Below are positions 55,533 to 62,747 of a DNA stretch of 64,000 nt, piece by piece. The stretch covers positions 271,398-335,397 of the forward strand of contig CAVQVO010000001.1 in assembly GCA_963717115.1 (NCBI GenBank), read 5' to 3'. Numbering within the stretch: the first letter of the stretch is position 1; each line of letters opens with the position of its first letter. The notes under the pieces are model-generated. The model did not search any database. It was not told the DNA's origin and worked only from the letters and a program-made list of their open reading frames with translations. Source of the stretch: JBBQUN01 sp963717115 (lineage in GTDB: Bacteria; Actinomycetota; Acidimicrobiia; Acidimicrobiales; SZUA-35). The position numbers were made by a program, and so were the translations under genes.

Positions 55533-56373
55533 GTGTGACGAGCGTTCCATCATCAAGCGTCCAAGCCGCTCCACCGCCTGTGGATTCAGTCGCGACCGTA
55601 AGCCAGGACCCATCGGGATTCTGGACCGCCCCGTTGCTCAGCAGTGAGATTCTGGCCCGGGCGATGGCATCGTGGTCGGTGAAGACGTCCATGGTTGCCG
55701 TGCCGCCGGTTGGGCTTTCGATGCTCCACCCTGGTTGGGTTCGTTGCCCCGGAAGTTGGCCCATCGGCTCGGCGGCGAGAACGAAACCCGGAAAACGATG
55801 GCGGCATTGATGATGTGGGGTCGGCCAGAGCACGGTCGATCCAGTCAGCTGGCTCGTCCGACCCTTGGAGGAGTTGGCCAACTGCTTGAATGGCTTCCTC
55901 CTTCTCCAGCCCGACGATCCTGAGCGTCATGAAGCTGCTTGAACCGGGCACCACGATATGGCTGTCCTTTACGATTGCCGGGTCTTCGAGGTACCAACCA
56001 GTGGCGTCACCCAGCTCGGTCATCGGTGCTTCGAACGTGATCATCCCGGGACGGATGTCCACAATGGCGACGGCTCCCGATGGCGCTTCAAAGAAGGCCG
56101 ATGCGCCTTCGCCGGCCGAGCCAGTGCCGTCAATACTGCTGACGAGATTCCAGCCGTCCGAAAGCAGCGACTGGGTGCGGGTGGCATCGTCAACGGTGGT
56201 TGGTGGGGTGTCCGCTGGGAGGGTTGTCTCGTTGGTCGCTGCCGACGTTACTGGAGTCGCGCTCGACGCCGTTGTCGTGGACGTCCCGATGATGCTGTTC
56301 AGAAAAGGGCCACGGCTGTGACGAGTACGGCGAAAGCGGCAACGAACGTCACCGTGTCGCGGTTCTCTCTCAC
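55474..56373 (-). CDS. Membrane-anchored exported hypothetical protein (two frameshifts)
   Basis: Starts at GTG 56373 with NRDTVTFVAAFAVLVTAVALF, a membrane anchor, then a Thr/Ser-rich linker (TSTTTASSATPVTSAATNE) and a globular part (MITFEAPMTELGDATGWYLED, LRIVGLEKEEAIQAVGQLL) ending DDGTLVTLSSQDVDATDLLMA. A base seems missing at about 56297 and one T too many near 55817. An in-frame upstream extension of about 100 residues cannot be excluded. No known family. Confidence 0.6.
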
Positions 56374-56672
56374 GTGATTCAGCAAGCCTTTGTTTTCGAC
56401 CACGCGACCCCTGCCTTCTTGCTCCAGTGCTTGTTTTTGAATGCAGTTTCCGTAGTAGTAGGCGGCAACCGAGGTCTTGTAGCCCGTGTCTACGGTCCAG
56501 GGCGTTCCAAAGAGGTCACCGGTTGTTACCACTTGCACATATGTCACCCGCCCAATTGGAGATCGAACTCCTTGATGGCGGGCCTTCGGATGGCCGCACC
56601 GTGCCTCGACCACCAGCGCTAGCTTAGCTCGACCGCCAGTCGAAGAAGTGGAACGCGAAGCGCTACCTTGCC
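56374..56672. other. Intergenic with a short plus-strand fragment
   Basis: 56544-56627 encodes MSPAQLEIELLDGGPSDGRT..., like the N-terminus of small phage proteins (GGPxDGxxV), but it stops after 28 codons. The remainder shows nothing clear. Base composition is less GC-rich than the core genome. Confidence 0.4.
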
Positions 56673-56702
56673 TTGACAAGCCTCTGCAAGCTGCGCTAAT
56701 TT
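56673..56702 (+). promoter_or_regulatory. Strong sigma-A promoter, leaderless
   Basis: TTGACA, an 18-base spacer and TAATTT, ending 6 bases before the ATG at 56709. The best consensus promoter in the window. Confidence 0.75.
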
Positions 56703-56708
56703 GACCAA

Positions 56709-57107
56709 ATGCGGGTTAGGCTTAGTCTTCTAGGACTCGGACTACTGACTCTCGGAGCGGTCACAATGCAAGCGGCAAGCGCTCATGTGGCTACTCCGAT
56801 ATATCTCGCCAATAACAGCTGGGCTGCGGCCAATGTGGGTTCTTGCGCCGTAAATCACTTTCACTACTCGGGTACGGGTTGGACGACGACAACGACGCAG
56901 AAGCTCGCTGGCCCGTCGTCGTGTGACACCGTCACAACCATGAACTGGTCATGGAACAACGCTCACGGTGGCCTCGTGGCGTCAGGAAGATGTACCGGCT
57001 GCCCAGCAGTTAGCACCGCAACTGGTGGTGGCCTTCTGCACTCCGGATTCTACGTTGGCGCTTCGATGGCTGGAGGTTTGCATGGGCTCTACACGATCTT
57101 CCCGTAG
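56709..57107 (+). CDS. Secreted hypothetical protein
   Basis: 132 residues with a clear Sec signal peptide (RVRLSLLGLGLLTLGAVTMQAASA) and a mature part rich in Gly, Ser, Thr, Trp and Asn (YLANNSWAAANVGSCAVNHFHYSG) with four cysteines (SC, SC, CTGC). A compact extracellular beta domain is likely. Less GC-biased codons than core genes, suggesting transfer. No family recognised. Overlaps the next gene by 26 bases. Confidence 0.7.
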   Translation: MRVRLSLLGLGLLTLGAVTMQAASAHVATPIYLANNSWAAANVGSCAVNHFHYSGTGWTTTTTQKLAGPSSCDTVTTMNWSWNNAHGGLVASGRCTGCPAVSTATGGGLLHSGFYVGASMAGGLHGLYTIFP

Positions 57108-57819
57108 CGCTTTGGCCCTCGGCAACGTCTTGGCTGCAATCCTTCTTGGCGGGGCGGCCAGTTGTGGCACCAGTGCGAGCACCGAGAATTCGGCCAATTC
57201 GGACCAAGGAGAAGCCGTTTTGGGTTTCCCAACTGAGAATGAAGCCAGTGAACAGGGCACAGCGCCCCTGCAGGTCTCGACCGAACTTGGTGTCGGGACC
57301 ATATTCGATGTGGAGCGAGTCAAAGATTGGACACTTGCCGCAGAGACGGCTTCCAACCAGGGGGGGCTCTCAGCGCGAAAGATGATGTTCGTCCGGTCGG
57401 ACGGGGAACGACACGATGTCGTCGAACTCATCCTGCTCCAGGTGTCGCCGATGACGATGTCATTGCCCGAGGGAGCACCGAGCGATGCTGAGACTCCGCC
57501 GCAGCCGTCGCTGGACAGTCGCACCGGGTTGGCGGACGGACAAGTTGTCCGATTCGACGGGCGAGAGCTTCTCTACCGCGCCAACGAGGAGGACGGGTCG
57601 ATTTTCGTTGTTGATCACTTCTCGGACACCCTTGAAGTCGTCGTCCTCGGCACGGGTTCGCGCATCGGAATCGAGGATGTGCTGAGTCTGTACAGCAGTG
57701 TGGAAATCGATGTTTCCGTGGCTGATTGCGCCAAGTCAGTGGAGGCCGCCGGCTGTCAACCCGATACATCAATCCGCTACTGGATCGAGCCCAGCTCGCT
57801 CCCTTGGATTCCCAGCTAG
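57082..57819 (+). CDS. Lipoprotein of unknown function
   Basis: 245 residues. ATG 57082 with GGAGG five bases upstream, signal peptide NVLAAILLGGAASC (lipobox Cys about residue 29). The mature domain (LGVGTIFDVERVKDWTLAAE ... RFDGRELLYRANEEDGSIFVVD ... VVVLGTGSRIGIEDVLSLY) is alpha/beta with a C-terminal cysteine pair (VADCAKSVEAAGC). Co-expressed with the secreted protein before it. Confidence 0.75.
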   Translation: MGSTRSSRSALALGNVLAAILLGGAASCGTSASTENSANSDQGEAVLGFPTENEASEQGTAPLQVSTELGVGTIFDVERVKDWTLAAETASNQGGLSARKMMFVRSDGERHDVVELILLQVSPMTMSLPEGAPSDAETPPQPSLDSRTGLADGQVVRFDGRELLYRANEEDGSIFVVDHFSDTLEVVVLGTGSRIGIEDVLSLYSSVEIDVSVADCAKSVEAAGCQPDTSIRYWIEPSSLPWIPS

Positions 57820-57832
57820 CTAGATTCGGTGC

Positions 57833-57937
57833 GTGAGCCGATGCACCAGCTGCGGATTCGATTGGCAGCTGTCAGCCGACGACCTGCTGCCGCACATTGC
57901 TGCTCGCCTTCCTCGCTATCGAGAACTGGTCTCATAA
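57833..57937 (+). CDS. Short Cys-motif protein or N-terminal fragment
   Basis: 34 residues: VSRCTSCGFDWQLSADDLLPHIAARLPRYRELVS. The CxxCGFDW start resembles the N-terminus of DinB-like/DUF damage-related proteins, but the frame stops after it. TAGATT lies 6 bases before the GTG, supporting real expression. A frameshift may hide a longer gene. Confidence 0.4.
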   Translation: MSRCTSCGFDWQLSADDLLPHIAARLPRYRELVS

Positions 57938-58687
57938 ACGACTCACACTCAGGAGGGCATCGAAGGTCGCACCGTGAATCGGAGTGACCGATAATCACGG
58001 CCTTCCGCGCTTGACCTACCACTCGGGAACCGGCGAACTGTGGGAGGGCCGACCCTCAGTTGGGTAGCGCATAATCACGGATCGGCGAGCAGCAGAGTCC
58101 CCTCCGAGGACCGGCGCGTATGCGAGCGGCGAGGTGACCCATATCGCTCAGCAGTTTTGCCCCGAACCCTGCCCCAGACCGCCGGTTTCGCGCCGCTATT
58201 TCTTGACCCTCCAACGCGCCATGGAGGGCGTGCAGGCCGGGAAGGCGGAGACTGCTTTGGAAGGGTCGACCGGTGCAGCAATACCGTCGTCATTACCTGA
58301 ATGCCCGCCGAGTGGCTGCGCATCGAGCTCGACGAAGGTCTCCGTCACGGCGAAGACAACTCAGCGTGGCCGACCCTCGGCGAACTCCAAGCGCCATCTC
58401 TCCAACGAAGATGCCTGGAGAGCGCATTTCTGCAGGTCCTGCGGACCTGGTTGTGGAGAGATGGCACCCTCGATCTCTCGGTCACTGTCGGTGATCTCTC
58501 CAAACGATGAAATCGCCTCAACGAACGCAACCATGACGGTCGAGACCACGAAGCCCCGTCGTCGAACCTGCCGATCGGCAAGTGACCCACGATCGGAGCG
58601 AGCACGGCTGTGAGAGCGGGGCTCGCTCGCTCCGGATCTCAGCCCGATGTCCCAACAGCCCAATCCCGCGGGCCACAGAGGTAGGTG
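57938..58687. other. Region with no complete gene
   Basis: One plus-strand frame, 58301-58510 (WLRIELDEGLRHGEDNSAW ... LRTWLWRDGTLDLSVTVGDLS), has a protein-like helical pattern but no start signal. ATAATCACGG occurs twice (57992 and 58071). Otherwise nothing recognisable; probably decayed element sequence. Confidence 0.35.
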
Positions 58688-58894
58688 ATGACACAGATAT
58701 CCACCGACTCCTCGAGCCCGCCCGCCCTTTGGGACATCGCTGCACTCGCTCGGCGTCTCTGCGTCACCGAGCGATTCGTCCGCCGGCTCGTTGCCGAGCG
58801 TCGTGTCCCGTACTGCAAGGTCGGCAAGTTCATCCGCTTCGACCCCGAACGCATCGACGCATGGCTCGCTTCGACCTCGATCGACAGTCTCTGA
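58688..58894 (+). CDS. Excisionase-like helix-turn-helix protein 1
   Basis: 68 residues: ALWDIAALARRLCVTERFVRRLVAERRVPYCKVGKFIRFDPERIDAWL is the compact MerR-like Xis/HTH_17 fold used by integrase-linked excisionases. No integrase follows it. Nearly the same protein is encoded again at 59415. Confidence 0.85.
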   Translation: MTQISTDSSSPPALWDIAALARRLCVTERFVRRLVAERRVPYCKVGKFIRFDPERIDAWLASTSIDSL

Positions 58895-59414
58895 AGCCGA
58901 ATGGCGAAACACGCCCTCTCGATCTCGCACTGGCCACACTTGCCGCTATCGGACGACCTCACCCGGACGAGCCGAACGCTGAGCGCTGGCGACTCCGTGA
59001 TATCGGGTCATTTCGGGCCGCCTGGCCATCTCCCATTTCATCTCACATTCTTGGCGGTCCGCAGGACCTCCGGTGTCCTCACTTCTACGGATTCAAAAGT
59101 GGGAGATGGTTTGCGGACTGCCATGGCAGCAACCCGGCGTGATCCTCATCTCACATTTCGGTGCGACCGAGAGACGTGACACATCTGGAGCTTGCTGCGC
59201 AAGCGTCGAAATGTGAGCTGACGACGGCGGCGTCAGCGAGTTAGTTCAAGACGCTGGCTACCGAAGTCACCCCGACGCCGACTTTCGACCAGTGGTGTCC
59301 GATCGTCGAGCTCGAGGTGTCCCTCGTTGGCATGAAGACGGGAGGGCCGACGTGCTCACGAACAACGGCAGATCAGGAAGCGGCGGTCTCGCCAAAGGAG
59401 GCGACGGTGCGCTG
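58895..59414. other. Inter-xis region with CTCACATT boxes and inverted repeats
   Basis: CATCTCACATT(T/C) occurs at 59039 and 59147. CTCACATTTCG (59150-59160) and CGAAATGTGAG (59207-59217) form an 11-bp inverted repeat enclosing a small hairpin (GCTTG/CAAGC, 59191-59205). CATCTCCCA (59027) and TGGGAGATG (59100) form another. No gene is evident where the integrase would be expected. Could be arm-type recombination or regulator sites. Confidence 0.55.
59150..59217. repeat. 11-bp inverted repeat with nested hairpin
   Basis: CTCACATTTCG ... CGAAATGTGAG, 46 bases apart; see surrounding region. Confidence 0.75.
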
Positions 59415-59582
59415 ATGGACATCGAGACGCTGGCGGTTCGCCTGGGCGTGAGCGTGAGGTTTGTTCGCAGGCTCGTCGCTGAGCGACGAATGCCGTTCCT
59501 CAAGATCGGCAAGTTCATTCGGTTCGATCCAGCTGACGTCGATGCGTGGATCGAGTCACGCCGAGTAGGTCCGCCATCTTGA
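59415..59582 (+). CDS. Excisionase-like helix-turn-helix protein 2
   Basis: 55 residues: DIETLAVRLGVSVRFVRRLVAERRMPFLKIGKFIRFDPADVDAWIESRR. It shares most positions with protein 1, so the two arose by duplication or by stacking of related elements. An in-frame upstream GTG/ATG at 59292 would add a poorly conserved 41-residue tail. Confidence 0.82.
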   Translation: MDIETLAVRLGVSVRFVRRLVAERRMPFLKIGKFIRFDPADVDAWIESRRVGPPS

Positions 59583-59754
59583 CCACCGAGATGTGCCGAG
59601 ATGAGGAAAAGGATATTAGAGCAAGATCCAGCCTCAGGTTGGGTGTGCAGCGACGCGTGGTCGATGCAACGAACTCTTGAATTCAAGGGCCCTATCGAAG
59701 GGTTTGACGGCACAACCTTCGAAACAGATCTTGGGGTGCTGCATACCTTCCGAA

Positions 59755-59760
59755 TAGTGT
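59755..59760 (+). promoter_or_regulatory. Possible -10 of abiE operon
   Basis: TAGTGT, with TTGGGG 18 bases further upstream; TAAGCT (59760-59765) is an overlapping alternative giving a leaderless start. Confidence 0.35.
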
Positions 59761-59773
59761 AAGCTTTGCAGCC

Positions 59774-60403
59774 ATGAGGACGACGCCACGGACCGATCTG
59801 ATCGCAATGATCGAGGAACTCTCCGAGGCACAGCACGGCTACTTCACCCGTGCCCAAGCACACGATGTCGGGGTCCGCGACGTCCAGCTCTCACGTGCAA
59901 CCGACTACGGACAGATACGACGCCTCGACCACGGCATCTACCGAGTCGCCGGAGCGGGTCACGACGAACACGCCGATCTGCGTATCGCTTGGCTGCGACT
60001 CGATCCGAAGCGTCGGGCCCGTGAGCGCACCAAGAACCCCACCATCTGGGTCTCCCACCAATCGGCCGCCGTCACTCCTCGGTCTCGGCACGTTCATCCC
60101 GCCGACCCATCAGTTCATCTCCACCGTCCGCAAACAACTCCGCTCCGACGCCTGCACGTCCAGGTTCGCCCCGATGGACTGACCCCGGATCAGTGGGTGA
60201 TCAGAGACGGGATGGCAGTCACGTCGCCCCTACAGACCCTGATCGACCTCGACGCTGCCAACACCGACGGCGGCCATCTCGGCGCCTTCCTCCGAGATGC
60301 AATCGACACCGGAGCGATCCGCACCCAGGACCTCAACCGAGCCCTACTGCGGACCCCGGTTGACGCACTACTCGACATGGCCGGCAACGGCACCGGCCGA
60401 TGA
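59774..60403 (+). CDS. abiEi: AbiEi-type antitoxin (type IV TA system)
   Basis: 209 residues. The N-terminal winged helix (GYFTRAQAHDVGVRDVQLSRA, QIRRLDHGIYRVAG) and VSHQSAA are typical of AbiEi; the C-terminal domain has RDGMAVTSPLQTLIDLDA and ALLRTPVDALLDMAG. Between about 60079 and 60150 the best sequence (SLLGLGTFIPPTHQFISTVRK) lies one frame away; an inserted base followed by a lost base explains it. AbiEi represses the operon and blocks the AbiEii toxin without direct binding. ATGA overlap with the toxin gene. Confidence 0.85.
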   Translation: MRTTPRTDLIAMIEELSEAQHGYFTRAQAHDVGVRDVQLSRATDYGQIRRLDHGIYRVAGAGHDEHADLRIAWLRLDPKRRARERTKNPTIWVSHQSAAVTPRSRHVHPADPSVHLHRPQTTPLRRLHVQVRPDGLTPDQWVIRDGMAVTSPLQTLIDLDAANTDGGHLGAFLRDAIDTGAIRTQDLNRALLRTPVDALLDMAGNGTGR

Positions 60404-61290
60404 CGGTCCCCCATCGCTACGCCACCGCAACCGCGCTGCACGACGCCATCAAGGTGCGCGCCGCAGCCGAAGCCAAGCTCGGGCACCACGACATCAACCA
60501 GATCCGGCGACACTTCGCATACGACCGGTTCCTGACCCGCCTCTTCCTCGACCCTGAATCAACCTGGGTGCTCAAGGGCGGAACCGGCCTGCTCGTCCGC
60601 GTGCCCCAGCGAGCTCGCCACACCCAAGACATCGACCTCTACCGTCACGGCGAGATCGAGCGTGCCCACACCGAACTTTCGGCCGCTGCGAACCTGGACC
60701 TCGGTGACTTCTTCAGCTTCGATATCGAGCAAACCGGCGCTCTCGCCGGCACCACCTCTGGCCGCAAGTACAAAGTGGTCGCCTACATCGGTGACATCAA
60801 GTTCGCCGACTTCCAGATCGACGCCGTCGTCGACTCGAACATGACCGGCGTCCCCGACCACGCGCCAGGGCTCCGGCCCATCGACATCGACGGGCTCCCC
60901 ACCACCACGTACCGCGTCTACCCGGTGGTCGACCATCTCGCCGACAAGCTCGTCGCGATGACGAGCAGGTTTGCCGGAGATCGCCCCAGCACCCGCTTCC
61001 GTGATCTGGTCGACATCGTGCTGATTGCCCAAACGCAAACGATCGACGCCGAAGCGCTACGCACGGCTGTCGAATCGGAACGACGCCACCGAAACCACCA
61101 ACTGCCCGAACGACTCGAACTGCCCGACCAGACCTGGATGAACGGCTACGCAGCAATCGCACGAACGGTCACCGGGTTCGACGTGCAGAACGCCAACGAC
61201 GCACTCGAAATCGCAGTGGCGCTCTACCGCCCGATCTTCGACGACGTGGCGGTGGGTACCTGGGAGCCATCGACGATGGAGTGGATCTGA
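60400..61290 (+). CDS. abiEii: AbiEii nucleotidyltransferase toxin (type IV TA system)
   Basis: 296 residues. WVLKGGTGLLVR followed by RHTQDIDLYR is the nucleotidyltransferase core (GG and DxD), and VYPVVDHLADKLVAMTSR with STRFRDLVDIVLIAQ matches the AbiEii/AbiGii C-terminal region with its conserved Lys. AbiEii proteins stop growth, giving abortive infection or element maintenance. Last gene before the tRNA-Gly att fragment, a common position for addiction modules. Confidence 0.92.
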   Translation: MTVPHRYATATALHDAIKVRAAAEAKLGHHDINQIRRHFAYDRFLTRLFLDPESTWVLKGGTGLLVRVPQRARHTQDIDLYRHGEIERAHTELSAAANLDLGDFFSFDIEQTGALAGTTSGRKYKVVAYIGDIKFADFQIDAVVDSNMTGVPDHAPGLRPIDIDGLPTTTYRVYPVVDHLADKLVAMTSRFAGDRPSTRFRDLVDIVLIAQTQTIDAEALRTAVESERRHRNHQLPERLELPDQTWMNGYAAIARTVTGFDVQNANDALEIAVALYRPIFDDVAVGTWEPSTMEWI

Positions 61291-61452
61291 CCACCCAGGC
61301 GACACCCGGTTTCGTGCCTAGAGCGTGCCTAGAACAACGGGGAACAGGGGTCGCGAGCGGGGTTCAGAGGTCAGCTCACCGATCGGTCGAAACCATCGCT
61401 GACCTGCACAAACGCTGGTCAGGCGGCCACGCAGCCGGAGCCGCTCAACAGA

Positions 61453-61496
61453 TTCCCAAGCTGAATACGCGAGTTCGATTCTCGTCACCCGCTCCA
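61453..61496 (+). other. Island end (att): 3' half of tRNA-Gly(CCC) with CCA
   Basis: TTCCCAAGCTG (anticodon loop CCC), GCGAGTTCGATTCTCGT (T-arm) and CACCCGCTCCA (acceptor, encoded CCA) form the 3' half of a tRNA-Gly. The 5' strand of the anticodon stem upstream does not pair fully and no D-arm is present, so this is a fragment. It marks the distal end of an element inserted in tRNA-Gly(CCC); the intact gene is not in the window. Confidence 0.78.
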
Positions 61497-61807
61497 CGCA
61501 AAGGTCCAGGTCGAGGCCGATTCCGGACCACTCCCACCGGTTCGTCGCCGGGCGGTGCCTCGAGTGGGCCGATCAGCTCGGATAACCCGAGCGGCTGCGC
61601 GAGAATCAGGCTCCACTCGACCGGGCTCCGGTCGACGACGGCCGCATTCTCTACGATGCCGACCCTCTCAGCCGCCTTCGAGAAATGCACACCGGCACTA
61701 CCGAGATGATTGCCGGTATCACTACCACTCCCCATGGAAGAACTGGCCAGCACGCGTGAGATCGCACACGCAGCGGGGGGTTTGGTGCACAGCACCTCGC
61801 TGAGCCA
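61497..61807. other. Intergenic with a weak coding remnant
   Basis: A plus-strand stretch around 61640-61740 (VDDGRILYDADPLSRLREM) resembles the C-terminus of MNT nucleotidyltransferases but has no start or domain upstream. Nothing else seen. Confidence 0.35.
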
Positions 61808-62318
61808 TCAATTCGCCGCTTCGATCCGACCGGTCATGGCCCAGGGGTAGTCGGTTCCCCCGACTCGGATGACGAGACGGAGTCCGGCGTAGTCGCCGGT
61901 GCCGATGTAGGTGGCGTCGAGCACGTGAACATGATCGGGTTCGCTCAACGACCACGACGTCGTACCCGTGAACGTACCGTCCCAGGTCCCGCCGGCGTTC
62001 GTGATGACCGACGTCCCCCAGCAGTCGCCGATGACGGATTCGCCATCTTCGGCAAAGTCACAGTTGACCGTCGTCATCTGCTCTCCGCTGGCACGTGGGT
62101 CCGACATCTCGTTCGTGAACACGTAGACCGAGTCACGTTGTGTCGTTCCTTCCCCACCCAGTCGTCGGCAGGGCGGGCCCGCTCATCGTGCCGTCTTGGA
62201 TCTGCACGCCGGTGGATGTCCCGGTCACCTCCACGACGTCAACGTCAACGTCAACGTCACCACCGCACGCCGCCAACGTCATTCCCGCCATGGCGATCGC
62301 CAGGAACAGCCGAGCCAC
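61808..62318 (-). CDS. Lipoprotein of unknown function (one frameshift)
   Basis: From GTG 62318: signal peptide ARLFLAIAMAGMTLAAC, then an acidic VDVDVDVV tract encoded by a GTTGAC hexanucleotide repeat. The frame shifts near 62150; removing one base gives TGWGGTTQRDSVYVFTNEM and continues to VIRVGGTDYPWAMTGRIEAAN. The mature domain (FAEDGESVIGDCWGTSVITNAGG) is beta-rich with two cysteines. About 169 residues. Family unknown. Confidence 0.62.
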
Positions 62319-62735
62319 CTCGATGTGCGGGAAAGCCTCATCACGCACCTCCCTGTTCGCACTTCTTCTTCGATCATCCACCGCAACGCCAATCTGGGTC
62401 AGAGGACAAGGGCCTCCGCAAGACGGGCGAGCTGACCGCGAGCACCGAGCGGACCCGACGGCTGCTCCTGTTTCCTGCGAACGCCGTGTGGGTGTCCCGG
62501 GATGCGCAGAGTCGAGAGGCTGCCGGACCGTCACCGACCGCCGGTCCGTGCGTACATCGGTGTCGGTCCCCTGCGTCGTCAGCCTCGATTCTCCCTGGCT
62601 TCCCGCCAACACGAGCTCGCCGAGACCGCGGCCGAAAGAACCGACGTCCGGTCCGCCGTGCACTGGCACCTTCGAGAAGGCATGAGCGTTCACCGCCGAC
62701 CCTGCCCGTCGTTCGTGCCGGACTCCGGCAGCCAC
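62319..62735. other. Intergenic, no supported gene
   Basis: Frames here are Arg/Ser/Pro-rich on all readings and lack starts or motifs. Confidence 0.4.
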
Positions 62736-62741
62736 TAGGTT
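62736..62741 (+). promoter_or_regulatory. Probable -10 (leaderless) of MFS gene
   Basis: TAGGTT, 6 bases before the ATG at 62748. Confidence 0.4.
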
Positions 62742-62747
62742 CCCGGC

